Positions 36,158 through 46,751 are shown, counted from the first letter of the stretch. The stretch is DNA of 64,000 bases from Gracilibacillus timonensis (GCF_900086715.1 NZ_FLKH01000009.1:62001-126000); one strand, 5' to 3'. Numbers and translations are program-made. The notes: generated by a model from the sequence alone, not told the origin.

Positions 36158-37177
36158 TTATTGATCTTTTTCCTTGAGTTTAGCTAAGCAGGCATCCTTC
36201 CATTGTTGTGCCATATCGCTTCCCACTCCTTTTAAAACGAGATAGTCCGGATGATCTTCGCCTAGTGTTAAGCATTGATCAAAGCTTGTTAAGGCGCTGG
36301 CATACGCTTCTTGTTCGAATAAGATACAACCTTTGTAATAATGTAAGTCGACATAATCAGGATATAATTGCAGTGCCTTCTCAATACCGGTTAATGCCTG
36401 ATCTAAACTATTGGTACGCAACAGGATGTCATATTTCATTTTATATAAAAGGGCTGGTGGTTTTTTACCAGATAAGAGAAACTGTAATAAGGATTGATTA
36501 ATGTAGTCAAATGCCTCTTGATAATCTTGCTCGCGATAATATTCACTCGCCAAATGATATTCCGTCCAAGGGTTGTGCTGGTCATTGACATATTCCTTCT
36601 TTAATAATTGTTTATTGCGTTTTGCCTTGTTTTTGCGTTGTTGTATTTCTTGAATATAGCCAAAATGATGGATGGAGAGATCTGGATAAGTAATGATGGT
36701 TTCACTAGGAATTTGAAGTGTCTCATGAATGCGATCGACAAAACGAATCGCCTGATGATTACGAAAAAGGCGAGGCTGGTAGTATAAATAAGCCTGCTGA
36801 TTCATATCTTCTAATTGATCTCCGATGTAATTAATGACAGGAAGAGAGAGAGCTAGTGCCTTGGTAGTTTGTAAGGTTTCCGTTAAATTAGTTGTCTTGC
36901 TGTGATCTAATTGTTCGTCCGCATCTAACCACAGAATCCAGTCCCCTGTTGCTTGCTGCAAACCATAATTTCTCGCATTGGCAAAATGGTCATCCCAGGT
37001 ATAAGGGAAAACTTTTGCCTCAAAGGTATCGCAAATAGAAAGGGTTTGATCGGTTGATCCTGTATCGACAATAATCATTTCATCGACTAATGACTGAACA
37101 CTTTCCAAGCATTTTTTTATAAACGCTTCCTCGTTTTTAACGATCATACACAAACTAATCGATACTGGCTGTGTCAT
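36158..37177 (-). CDS. GT2-family glycosyltransferase with TPR repeats, second copy
   Basis: The 339-residue protein starts at the ATG after GGAGAG. It has SISLCMIVKNEEAFIKKCLE, VDTGSTDQT, and metal-binding WLDADEQ near residue 90, then TPR-like helices (residues about 210-330; YKMKYDILLRTNSLDQALTG, YYKGCILFEQEAYASAL). It is a paralog of the protein at 26432-27523. Its start overlaps the end of the upstream gene by 23 bases, pointing to coupled translation. A TPR part often holds the acceptor protein, which makes glycosylation of the nearby collagen-like protein an attractive idea, unproven. Confidence 0.85.
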   Translation of the reverse strand: MTQPVSISLCMIVKNEEAFIKKCLESVQSLVDEMIIVDTGSTDQTLSICDTFEAKVFPYTWDDHFANARNYGLQQATGDWILWLDADEQLDHSKTTNLTETLQTTKALALSLPVINYIGDQLEDMNQQAYLYYQPRLFRNHQAIRFVDRIHETLQIPSETIITYPDLSIHHFGYIQEIQQRKNKAKRNKQLLKKEYVNDQHNPWTEYHLASEYYREQDYQEAFDYINQSLLQFLLSGKKPPALLYKMKYDILLRTNSLDQALTGIEKALQLYPDYVDLHYYKGCILFEQEAYASALTSFDQCLTLGEDHPDYLVLKGVGSDMAQQWKDACLAKLKEKDQ

Positions 37178-37667
37178 GCTTGCCACTCTCCTTCTTCCAA
37201 AGTGAACCTGATACATTTTGATCAACCCATGGTACGTAAGAGGGGGATTGATTAATAATAGGTATGACCTGATAGTGGTTTAGTAAATGATTGACAATCG
37301 TTAGACATTGTTGTTTGTCTGGAGCCAATTGAAAACGATGAACAGTAAGTAGTTTTTTAAAACGCAGCAATTGCTGCTGTAATGCTTCATTATCGGATGG
37401 ATCAGGATCGGGTGTATTAGGAAGAAGATTTAGTTGTGAATCTAACAGATTTTTTCTTTTCAAGAGGTGGTGGTGGAGCTCTCCAATCACGTGGAGAGAA
37501 CACACTAATTGTTTTTCTATTTGCTTTTTTTCTTGTGTGGAAAGGTTATCGTTGGTTAACTCTTGCAAATAGCGGAATAAAAAATGTAAGAAGGCTAAGG
37601 TGTATGCGGTATAGTTGGCCTCACTTCTGCAAAAGTCTTGTTGGATGGTTGATCGGACAGAGCTCAT
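37155..37667 (-). CDS. Uncharacterised helical protein of the spore-surface glycan cluster
   Basis: I do not recognise this 170-residue protein. The start is ATG 37667, nine bases after AAAGGAGG. It is rich in Leu, Gln and His and predicted mostly helical (TAYTLAFLHFLFRYLQELTN; LHVIGELHHHLLKRKNLL), with a proline/aspartate linker TPDPDPSDN in the middle. No signal peptide or transmembrane segment is evident. It lies 25 bases after the small module protein and overlaps the GT2 gene, so it belongs to the same operon. It could be an adaptor or assembly factor; that is a guess from position. Confidence 0.65.
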   Translation of the reverse strand: MSSVRSTIQQDFCRSEANYTAYTLAFLHFLFRYLQELTNDNLSTQEKKQIEKQLVCSLHVIGELHHHLLKRKNLLDSQLNLLPNTPDPDPSDNEALQQQLLRFKKLLTVHRFQLAPDKQQCLTIVNHLLNHYQVIPIINQSPSYVPWVDQNVSGSLWKKESGKHDTASID

Positions 37668-37692
37668 CTTACATTTCCTCCTTTGATTATCG

Positions 37693-38094
37693 TTATTTTT
37701 TGGGATGATGATCATGACCCTTGTGTTTAGCAGGTCTGTCTTTAGAACGGAGTTGTTCATGGAAATTATTGCAGTCCGGCTTTTTCGGTTTTTGTTTACC
37801 TTCGTCACAACCGCAGTCGTCTAGATCTGCAACATCTTCGAGCTTAAACTGGAGTAACATTTGCGATTTAACCACCGTTCGCAATGTTTGGTTTACACTA
37901 TGATTTATTTTTACGTAGTCTTGCAGGCAATGATCATGGTTTTTTAAGAAAGCTTGAAGTTTTTCTCCTTCGGCATTTAATATATGGGATAAGCCAATTT
38001 CTTCAAGTGCAATAGATGATAATAGTAAGTCAATGGTTTCACAACGGGTTAAGGATACGGTTGGTGTAATGTTAGGGATATTTGGCATTGACAT
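37693..38094 (-). CDS. Small protein sharing the N-terminal module of the collagen-like protein (1)
   Basis: The first 90 of 133 residues (NIPNITPTVSLTRCETIDLL, then SSIALEEIGLSHILNAEGEK) match the N-terminal module of the collagen-like protein at 38728-40383. The C-terminal 40 residues are polar, with DDCGCDEG, PDCNN and a His/Lys-rich tail that may bind metal or crosslink through cysteines. The module occurs in front of collagen-like repeats in Bacillaceae spore-surface proteins. Standing alone, it may co-assemble with the large protein. The ribosome-binding site is AAGGAGG. It is separated by 144 bases from the 99-residue relative upstream. Confidence 0.72.
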   Translation of the reverse strand: MSMPNIPNITPTVSLTRCETIDLLLSSIALEEIGLSHILNAEGEKLQAFLKNHDHCLQDYVKINHSVNQTLRTVVKSQMLLQFKLEDVADLDDCGCDEGKQKPKKPDCNNFHEQLRSKDRPAKHKGHDHHPKK

Positions 38095-38238
38095 CTTTTT
38101 TTCCTCCTTGCTTTATCAAACACTACTTTCTTTTGTTAGAAAAAGTAGGCTCTTATCTGCATTTGATTTATCTTACGTCTCTTACGTTGATTTAGTGAAC
38201 AGTTTATCGAGAAAATTTTTCTTGAATAAAAGTCCAGG

Positions 38239-38538
38239 TTATTCCAAGATATCGATAATGTTTTTTAACTTGGTTTGTAGTAATAATTCTTTCTTTAGGA
38301 CCACCTCTAAGGTGGACTGGACATTATCATTAATGCTTAGTAAATCATCTAATTCGACCATTGTATTAGGCGGGGTTGTTAGCGTGCCTAGTACATACTG
38401 GATTTTTTCTCCTTCGGCATTAATAATATGTGCTAAGCCTAGTTCTTCTAAGGCGATCGAAGCTAACAAGAGATTAATCACATCATCTCGGTCAATGGAA
38501 ATCTCGGGTGTAATATTAGGAATATTCGCTTGTGACAA
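38239..38538 (-). CDS. Small protein sharing the N-terminal module of the collagen-like protein (2)
   Basis: The 99-residue protein is nothing but the module ([48 protein letters not shown]). It is closer to the N-terminus of the collagen-like protein than the 133-residue neighbour is. The ribosome-binding site is AATGAGGAAAACC. A sequence CATACAAT (minus strand, 38588-38581), identical to the -10 of the sporulation sigma factor E, lies about 45 bases upstream, but no good -35 is visible. It may be a free subunit that caps or anchors the collagen-like trimer. Confidence 0.72.
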   Translation of the reverse strand: MSQANIPNITPEISIDRDDVINLLLASIALEELGLAHIINAEGEKIQYVLGTLTTPPNTMVELDDLLSINDNVQSTLEVVLKKELLLQTKLKNIIDILE

Positions 38539-38694
38539 GTGGTTTTCCTCATTTCTTTATGGATTTGTTATTGCGGTACCATTGTATGTATGAGATAGGC
38601 GGGCTGTTCCTTAAATGGGCAGGAGTCTAGTTGTTGGGATCGCAAAAGGTGATAAAACAACGATCGATAAAATGGTTATTTAATCAAAACAAGA

Positions 38695-38720
38695 GGCTGG
38701 AGCAAAATGTTGCTCCAGCC
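38695..38720 (-). terminator. Terminator of the collagen-like protein gene
   Basis: Stem GGCTGGAGC / GCTCCAGCC, perfect over nine bases, is followed on the minus strand by TCTTGTTTTGATT. Confidence 0.8.
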
Positions 38721-38727
38721 CGATGAA

Positions 38728-40512
<1,785 letters not shown>

Positions 40513-40590
40513 CTATTATTCGATACTTTCTTGTAAAAACAGGCATTCTAGCTAGTTGCGCTTAAAGAGGCTAATTAATGAGGAAAATAA

Positions 40591-40618
40591 AAACAGCCGG
40601 TTGTATATTCGACTGTTT
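40591..40618 (-). terminator. Terminator of the MFS gene
   Basis: Stem AAACAGTCG / CGGCTGTTT (minus strand, one G-T pair) with a ten-base loop is followed by TTATTTT. Confidence 0.7.
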
Positions 40619-40673
40619 AAAAATAATAAGAAAATTATATTTGCGATAATTATTTGGTGGACTAAGGTAAATA

Positions 40674-41885
40674 TTACATTGTCTTATAGCCATGTGCTTT
40701 AACAAAAAGACTCATCGCAATAATAAATCCAACCACTCCAAAACAGAGTAAAATCACTTGAATCGAAACATCTATAGCAATAAGCCCAGTAACTACGCCG
40801 TATGAAATAGGGTCAAACCCGTTCATAGCAAGAAAAACAATACTCATCACCCTTCCCATTAAGCGATTTTCAGTAATCTCTTGAACGGCTGTAAAGAATG
40901 GAATAAACACAAAGGACATAGCAAAGCCAATAAAGAAAACCAAGGCAGTAAGCAAAAATAAGTTAGGCACCTGACTGAAGACTATGAAGATGACTAAAGA
41001 TGTCAGTAAGCCTATCAAAGAAACGAGTCCCTTACGTTTAATCATCACAGAGCCTAATATGGTGGTTCCCAGGATCATGCCTACTCCCAAGCTCACTTCC
41101 ATATAACTTAAATTCAACGGACTGCCACCATGAAGGTCAACTAGTAATGGAATGGCGATATGCAAGGTGCCAAACACAAAAAAGTTTAGTGTTATTAATA
41201 CGAGTAGTCCTACCAATAAGAACTGTGACCTTAGCACATAGGCCAATCCTTCTTTGAAATCCTGCAGTGGATTTTGTTCAACCTCGTTTTCTACAGCAGC
41301 TTCTTTAATAAAAGGTGGAAAAATAATAACTGCCGATAATGATACAAGTATAGTAGCTATAAGATAACTGGTGGCTACGCCGGCATATTCCATGGCAGCT
41401 CCTGCTAATATAGGACCAATAACAAAAGAAATCTGATCTACCCCTTGAAAAAAAGCATTCGCTCGCTGAAGTTGGTGTTTTGGTACTATCTTAGGGATCA
41501 TGGAAGAACTAGCAGGACCAAAGAAGGCATCCAGCATACCAAATACACCAGCAATCACTAATAAAATAACAAAAGTCATAGATCCATTATTTACAAGAAG
41601 GTAAATGACCAAAAGTAAAAAAGCCTGCGATAAGTTGGTCGCAAACATAATCGTTGTTTTCTTATATTTATCTGCAAGTACACCCCCATAGATCATCATG
41701 ACGAGCCTGGGTACGGTTGCCACGATTAGTACGATTCCTAGTGAACTGCTGCTGCCAATGTCCGTGACAACGTACCATGTCGTTGTGGTTAAAAACATGC
41801 TGAAGCCAACGACAGCAAAAATTCCTGCTACTAGCAACAATACAAAGGTACGATTGCGCATTAATGGTGTTGTAGAATGTTCCAT
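40674..41885 (-). CDS. Major facilitator superfamily exporter
   Basis: The 403-residue protein has about twelve hydrophobic segments and motif-A-like GGVLADKYKKTTIMFATNL after the second segment. It is of the EntS/macrolide-efflux-like MFS branch (DHA3). It would export a drug or small metabolite by proton antiport. It is transcribed away from the TetR gene that starts 187 bases on the other side, the standard arrangement for an efflux pump and its repressor. ATG 41885 follows GGAGAAAAATAA. The substrate is unknown. Confidence 0.87.
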   Translation of the reverse strand: MEHSTTPLMRNRTFVLLLVAGIFAVVGFSMFLTTTTWYVVTDIGSSSSLGIVLIVATVPRLVMMIYGGVLADKYKKTTIMFATNLSQAFLLLVIYLLVNNGSMTFVILLVIAGVFGMLDAFFGPASSSMIPKIVPKHQLQRANAFFQGVDQISFVIGPILAGAAMEYAGVATSYLIATILVSLSAVIIFPPFIKEAAVENEVEQNPLQDFKEGLAYVLRSQFLLVGLLVLITLNFFVFGTLHIAIPLLVDLHGGSPLNLSYMEVSLGVGMILGTTILGSVMIKRKGLVSLIGLLTSLVIFIVFSQVPNLFLLTALVFFIGFAMSFVFIPFFTAVQEITENRLMGRVMSIVFLAMNGFDPISYGVVTGLIAIDVSIQVILLCFGVVGFIIAMSLFVKAHGYKTM

Positions 41886-41948
41886 TTATTTTTCTCCTTT
41901 ATCCTAGTTTCCATTGCCTGCATGACCTTGTTGTTTGTTTATGTTAAA

Positions 41949-42010
41949 TTAGGTAGTCATTTGCGTTATAATAAAAGGGAAATAATTGTTCCAAATAATA
42001 ACCTACCTAC
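41949..42010. promoter_or_regulatory. Candidate TetR operator half-sites
   Basis: TTAGGTAG at 41949-41956 and CTACCTAC at 42003-42010 form an inverted pair in the space between the divergent MFS and TetR genes. They may be bound by the TetR protein to control both promoters. Confidence 0.4.
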
Positions 42011-42071
42011 CGTTAGTTTGTTATTCAAAAATTATATATCAATGAAAAATAAAAGTCAAAGGAGATTATGA

Positions 42072-42671
42072 ATGAAAACAAAAGATGTTATTCTCAAAGT
42101 AAGTGTCGAATTATTTTCATTATATGGATATGAAGGTACTACTCTAGCAATGATTGCCAAGGAAGTAGGGATAAAAAAGCCTTCCTTATATGCCCATTTT
42201 AATAGTAAAGAAGCCTTGTTTTTGGCTGTTCTTGATCAAATGTCAGCCGAGTACGAAACATTTATTCAAGCTGCTATTGAAAAGGAGAAAGATTCCGGTG
42301 CTTCCAGCCAATTATATGCTATATTGCAGGCCTATATATTGGAATTACCTAAAGATGAAGCAGGAATGAATTTCTATAATCGTTTCTATATTTATCCTCC
42401 AACAGGATTAGAAGAGAATGTAAAGCGCTATGTAATAGAAGGTGATCAAGTGGTGAAATCAGGGATACATACAATTATTGAAACAGGAAAGCAACAGCAG
42501 CAAATTAGAAAAGATTACACAACTTCACAAATGACACATACCTTTTTTTATCTATTAGAGGGTCTATATAATGAAACAATGCTTTATGCGGAGGAAGATA
42601 TTACATGCCATATGGAACAGGTGTGGGAGATGTTTTGGAATAATATTATGCACCCTGTTACTGACAGTTAG
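42072..42671 (+). CDS. TetR-family repressor
   Basis: The 199-residue protein has an N-terminal helix-turn-helix (TTLAMIAKEVGIKKPSLYAHF with LYAHFNSKEALF) at residues about 25-50 and an all-helical ligand domain. The ribosome-binding site is AAAGGAG. It lies divergent to the MFS exporter and probably represses it until a ligand, likely an exported compound, binds. A pair of TAGGTAG/CTACC-type half-sites lies between the two genes. The ligand is unknown. Confidence 0.88.
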   Translation: MKTKDVILKVSVELFSLYGYEGTTLAMIAKEVGIKKPSLYAHFNSKEALFLAVLDQMSAEYETFIQAAIEKEKDSGASSQLYAILQAYILELPKDEAGMNFYNRFYIYPPTGLEENVKRYVIEGDQVVKSGIHTIIETGKQQQQIRKDYTTSQMTHTFFYLLEGLYNETMLYAEEDITCHMEQVWEMFWNNIMHPVTDS

Positions 42672-42788
42672 TTTATGAAGAGGGGCTACACTCAGATGAT
42701 GTGGTCCCACGATCATGTTTGTTCCACAACATCAACTAGGTCACTTTCAGGTTGAAATAATGCTATTTAGTAATTAATTATGCTACAA

Positions 42789-42802
42789 TGTAAGCACTTA
42801 CG
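42789..42802 (+). promoter_or_regulatory. Palindromic cre-like box
   Basis: TGTAAGCACTTACG resembles a cre with the central CG changed to CA, as in the boxes at 54442 and 56617. It lies 123 bases before the first short-chain dehydrogenase gene. Confidence 0.4.
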
Positions 42803-42924
42803 ATTATAAATGCGTTACATAAAAAGACTACATCAAACTAGGCGGTCTTTGTGGAATGCATTTAATGGTTCATGCATCCAGCTGACATTATCGGACAAGC
42901 GATTCATTTCATGGAGGGAAGAAA

Positions 42925-43701
42925 ATGAAAATTTTAGACAAGTATGATTTAACGAACAAAGTATCGATTATAACAGGGGGAGCAACCGGCTTAGGAAAAG
43001 CTATGGCCGAAGCTTTAGCACAAGCGGGTTCTAAGATTGTGATTGCTGATATTGATGTACCGAAAGCAGAGGAAACGGCGAAACAGTTCAGTGAAGCAGA
43101 AGGTGTTGAATCATTAGCCATACAAACAGATGTAACTAATGAAGAACAGGTACAGCAGATGGTCGATCAAGTGGTCGAACGCTTCGGTCAGATTGATGTG
43201 TTGATTAATAATGCTGGTATTGTTATGAATGAAGAAGCGGAAGAAACCTCGCTTGAAAATTGGCAAAAAGTAATGAATATCAATGTAAATGGTGTTTTTA
43301 TTACGGCAAAATTAGTGGGTAAACAAATGATCAAGCAGCAAAAAGGATCTATTATCAATATTTCTTCTATGTCTGGCTTGGTCGTAAACACACCACAGTA
43401 TCAAGCCTCTTATAACACGTCTAAGGCCGGGGTTATTATGTTGACGAAAAGTCTGGCAATGGAGTGGGCTAAGTATAATATCCGAGTAAACACGATTGCT
43501 CCAGGATACATGGAAACAGAATTAACGAAGAAATTTTTTGAGCAAGGAGGAATAACGGAAACATGGATGGGAATGACGCCGATGGGCAGACCAGGACAGC
43601 CTGAAGAACTAGGCGGTATTGCACTGTACTTAGCGTCTGAAGCTTCTTCTTTTGCAACAGGTTCCGTTTTTACGATTGATGGGGGTTATACTGCATTATG
43701 A
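42925..43701 (+). CDS. Short-chain dehydrogenase/reductase, sugar-acid or polyol type
   Basis: The 258-residue classical SDR has cofactor motif TGGATGLGKAMAEAL near residues 17-31, NNAGIV near 90, catalytic Ser in INISSMSGL, and YNTSK as the Tyr-Lys pair. An acidic residue (ADIDVPKA) after the second strand favours NAD(H). Wording resembles gluconate 5-dehydrogenase and 2-deoxy-gluconate dehydrogenase relatives, which is as far as sequence goes. The ATG follows ATGGAGGGAAG. The second SDR gene starts 131 bases downstream in the same direction. Confidence 0.82.
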   Translation: MKILDKYDLTNKVSIITGGATGLGKAMAEALAQAGSKIVIADIDVPKAEETAKQFSEAEGVESLAIQTDVTNEEQVQQMVDQVVERFGQIDVLINNAGIVMNEEAEETSLENWQKVMNINVNGVFITAKLVGKQMIKQQKGSIINISSMSGLVVNTPQYQASYNTSKAGVIMLTKSLAMEWAKYNIRVNTIAPGYMETELTKKFFEQGGITETWMGMTPMGRPGQPEELGGIALYLASEASSFATGSVFTIDGGYTAL

Positions 43702-43832
43702 TATCGCAGACTTTCTTGTCTTCTTCTGATGAGGCATTTGGCAAATAAAACTTGCGTTGTTTAAAACCACAATAATAAGGAATAGTAATAATGTGACAAC
43801 ACAACACGAATTTTTACTAAGGAGGTTTTATT

Positions 43833-44606
43833 GTGGCAAAAGTTGCGATAGTTACCGGATCAGCAGGAGGATTAGGCAAAGGAATCGCAAAAAGGTTGGG
43901 GAGAGACGGTTTTCGCATTGTCTTAAATGATATAAATAAAGACATGTTAGAAGAAACATTAAAGGAATTTGACGAGGTGGGAATCGAGACCATCGCGGTA
44001 AAAGGCGATGTTTCTAAAAGAGATGACCAATTTAACTTGGTTGAACAGGCAGTCAAAGAGTTTGGACAATTAGATGTGTTTGTGAATAATGCGGGGATTG
44101 ATGCCGTATCGCCTTTCTTAGATATTGATGAAGATGAGCTGTCTAAGTCATTTGCGATTAATGTAAATGGAACGGTATTTGGGACCCAGGCAGCTGCAGA
44201 GCAATTCAAAAAACAGCAATCAAAAGGCAAGATCATCAATGCTTGTAGTATTGCTGGACATGAATCCTATGAAATGTTAGGTACTTATTCAGCAACGAAA
44301 CATGCGGTACGTTCTTTTACACAGACAGCGGCAAAGGAATTGGCTGCAGATAATATTCGCGTGAATGCTTATTGTCCAGGTGTTGCTGGAACCTCAATGT
44401 GGGATCGTATCGATAAGGAAATGGTGAAATATTACGATAATATGGAACCCGGCGATGCCTTTAAAAAATTCTCTGAGGGTATTTTGCTAGGTCGGCCGCA
44501 GGAGCCAGAAGATGTGGCTAATTTAGTCTCCTTTTTGGCTTCAGATGATTCTGACTATATTACAGGTCAATCCATCCTTACCGATGGCGGGATCGTATTT
44601 AGGTAA
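43833..44606 (+). CDS. Short-chain dehydrogenase, acetoin reductase/butanediol dehydrogenase-like
   Basis: The 257-residue SDR starts at a GTG seven bases after AAGGAGG. It has [23 protein letters not shown], the catalytic Ser in [11 protein letters not shown], and YSATKHAV. The stretches [19 protein letters not shown] and [18 protein letters not shown] are characteristic of meso-butanediol dehydrogenase/acetoin reductases, so conversion of acetoin and butanediol with NAD(H) is the best guess. The neighbouring SDR is not closely similar. Experimental substrate is unknown. Confidence 0.8.
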   Translation: MAKVAIVTGSAGGLGKGIAKRLGRDGFRIVLNDINKDMLEETLKEFDEVGIETIAVKGDVSKRDDQFNLVEQAVKEFGQLDVFVNNAGIDAVSPFLDIDEDELSKSFAINVNGTVFGTQAAAEQFKKQQSKGKIINACSIAGHESYEMLGTYSATKHAVRSFTQTAAKELAADNIRVNAYCPGVAGTSMWDRIDKEMVKYYDNMEPGDAFKKFSEGILLGRPQEPEDVANLVSFLASDDSDYITGQSILTDGGIVFR

Positions 44607-44624
44607 ACATAAGTATGATTCAAA

Positions 44625-44720
44625 TCGTTTGATGAAAAGGATCCGTCGGTAATTTTGCGGCAACAATGCCAACACCGACACTAAGAGGAGTTCGAGGCAC
44701 CATTTTTATTGAACAACCTC
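44625..44720 (+). repeat. Decayed copy of the family-B intergenic element
   Basis: TGATGAAAAGGATCCGTCGG at the left and CACCATTTTTATTGAACAAC at the right resemble the two ends of the 26.1 kb element, with small deletions. Only about 60 bases of interior remain. Confidence 0.45.
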
Positions 44721-44727
44721 TATGGAG

Positions 44728-44776
44728 CGCACAAATACCCAAGCTAATCAACTGGTGAAGCTTGGGTATTTGTGCG
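44728..44776. terminator. Perfect 18-base hairpin
   Basis: CGCACAAATACCCAAGCT and its exact complement flank a 13-base loop. It lies 121 bases after the SDR stop codon, with no T-run, so it may act as a terminator or as the folded end of a lost repeat element. Confidence 0.5.
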
Positions 44777-44856
44777 ATATTTCATGTTATACTCCGTGTG
44801 CTACTAATGATAAAATAATAGAAGCAATCTAAAAAGGACAGAAGAAAGGAGAACCT

Positions 44857-46596
44857 ATGACAAATTTAACAACGAATCAAGCACAATTTATCTATCAAGA
44901 CAAACCGATAACCATCGTATCTGGAGCTATTCATTATTTTCGGGTGGTGCCGGAATATTGGCAGGATCGTCTGGCTAAACTGAAGGCCTGTGGGTTTAAT
45001 AGTGTGGAGACATATATCCCTTGGAATCTTCATGAACCCCAAGAAGGTCAATTTTATTTTGAAGGTATGGCAGATTTGACTGCTTTTATTGAATTGGCGG
45101 AAAAACAAGGATTATTTGTGATCTTAAGACCTACCCCTTACATATGTGCAGAATGGGAATTTGGTGGACTTCCGTCATGGTTATTAGCAGATAGGAATAT
45201 GAGGCTGCGCTCCTCATTCCAGCCATTTTTAGAAAAGGTAGACGCTTACTTTGATCGTTTATTACCACTCCTTCAACCATATTTATCAACAAATGGTGGT
45301 CCAGTCATAGCGATGCAGATCGAAAATGAATATGGTAGTTTTGGAAATGATACCGCATACCTAGAATATCTAAGAGACAGCATGCGCACCCGTGGGATGG
45401 ATGTATTGTTATTTACCTCTGATGGCGCGGAGGATTCGATGCTTCAAGGTGGGATGATTCCTGATGTGCTTGAAACCGTTAATTTTGGTTCAAATCCAGT
45501 GGGATCGTTTACTAAATTAAGAGAATACCAGTGTCATCAGCCGGTGATGTGTATGGAATTCTGGAATGGCTGGTTCGACCATTGGGGGGAAGAGCATCAT
45601 ACCAGGGATGCAAAAGAAGTGGCTGATGTATTAGATGGTATATTACAAGAGGGTGGCTCCGTGAATTTTTATATGTTTCATGGGGGTACCAATTTTGGCT
45701 TTTACAACGGGGCGAATCTGTTCGATACGTATGAACCAACGATTACAAGCTATGACAGTGATGCGCCACTGAATGAAGCAGGGGAACCAACCGAAAAATT
45801 CTATCAAATAAGAAACGTGCTTGAACGGCACTTTGAATTGCCCGATTTGGTATTACCTGAGCCGATATCTAAACAGGATTATGGAGAAATTAGATTAGCA
45901 GAGCAAGCTTCTTTGTTTGCTAACTTGAAAAATATCAGTAAAGCCATTCTATCTAAGCATCCAAATACGATGGAACAAATCGGTCAGGATTATGGCTTTA
46001 TTCTGTATCAAACGTTTATCCCGGGTCCTAGGGAGTCCGGTGATTTGACTTTACAGGAGGTACATGATCGGGCATTAGTTTTTGCTGATGGCGTGCTGCT
46101 AGACGTGGTCGAACGCTGGGATCCCAGAGGCGTACCGTTAACGATTCCAGAACAGGGGTTGGAGCTCGCTATTTTGGTAGAGAATATGGGCAGGGTTAAT
46201 TATGGCCCACACTTATGGGATGAGAAAGGCATTACCGAGGGTATACGGATTGGTAATCAATTTCTTTACGACTGGACGATCTATCCATTATCGCTAACTG
46301 ATTTAACGGGACTGGCTTATGATACTGGCGCAGATGAGCAAAGTCCAGCTTTTTACAGGGGCAATTTTCATGTAAAAGAAGCAGCCGATACCTTTGTTTC
46401 TCTTGAAGGTTGGACAAAAGGTGTTGTCTTTATTAATGGATTCAACCTGGGGAGATATTGGCATAAGGGGCCGCAACAAACATTGTATCTGCCTGGACCA
46501 CTGCTGAGAGAAGGAGAAAATGAAATCATTATCTTTGAGTTACATCGCAGGGAATCGGATAAAATTAGCTTGAGAGACACTCCAGCCCTAGGCTAA
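44857..46596 (+). CDS. GH35 beta-galactosidase
   Basis: The 579-residue protein has a GH35 barrel with the family signature GGPVIAMQIENEYGSFG, where Glu158 is the predicted acid/base. Glu234 in VMCMEFWNGWFDHWG is the predicted nucleophile. Jelly-roll domains that cover residues about 370-579 end with FINGFNLGRYWHKGPQQTL. No signal peptide is seen, so it should hydrolyse beta-galactosides inside the cell. The ribosome-binding site is AAAGGAGAA. It is a single gene followed by a strong hairpin. It might act on galactose-containing oligosaccharides imported by one of the two sugar transporters in the window; that link is inference. Confidence 0.93.
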   Translation: MTNLTTNQAQFIYQDKPITIVSGAIHYFRVVPEYWQDRLAKLKACGFNSVETYIPWNLHEPQEGQFYFEGMADLTAFIELAEKQGLFVILRPTPYICAEWEFGGLPSWLLADRNMRLRSSFQPFLEKVDAYFDRLLPLLQPYLSTNGGPVIAMQIENEYGSFGNDTAYLEYLRDSMRTRGMDVLLFTSDGAEDSMLQGGMIPDVLETVNFGSNPVGSFTKLREYQCHQPVMCMEFWNGWFDHWGEEHHTRDAKEVADVLDGILQEGGSVNFYMFHGGTNFGFYNGANLFDTYEPTITSYDSDAPLNEAGEPTEKFYQIRNVLERHFELPDLVLPEPISKQDYGEIRLAEQASLFANLKNISKAILSKHPNTMEQIGQDYGFILYQTFIPGPRESGDLTLQEVHDRALVFADGVLLDVVERWDPRGVPLTIPEQGLELAILVENMGRVNYGPHLWDEKGITEGIRIGNQFLYDWTIYPLSLTDLTGLAYDTGADEQSPAFYRGNFHVKEAADTFVSLEGWTKGVVFINGFNLGRYWHKGPQQTLYLPGPLLREGENEIIIFELHRRESDKISLRDTPALG

Positions 46597-46607
46597 ATAG
46601 TGATCGT

Positions 46608-46655
46608 TCCCACTAACAAGCTTCGTTCAGTAGAAACGAAGCTTGTTAAGTGGGA
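46608..46655. terminator. Terminator-like hairpin after the GH35 gene
   Basis: TCCCACT-ACAAGCTTCGTT pairs with AACGAAGCTTGT-AGTGGGA over about 20 bases with a single bulge. It lies 12 bases after the stop codon and could stop transcription from either side. Confidence 0.7.
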
Positions 46656-46675
46656 GTCTAGTTGACATAATACGA

Positions 46676-46751
46676 AACCGTCTGGAATCCGAGTGGAACT
46701 GTCCGGAAAGAATCCCAAAACGTCCGGAATACGTACAGAACCGTCCGCAAG
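46676..46751. repeat. 21-base tandem repeat, about 3.5 copies
   Basis: Units start at 46676, 46697, 46718 and 46739 and share the core AAC.GTCCGGAA. They differ at about a third of positions. The region is non-coding and lies between the GH35 gene and hssS. Confidence 0.7.

Noticed and set aside
42925-44606. The two short-chain dehydrogenases as a recent tandem duplication
   Set aside because: Only general SDR motifs are shared; cofactor and substrate-loop wording differ strongly.
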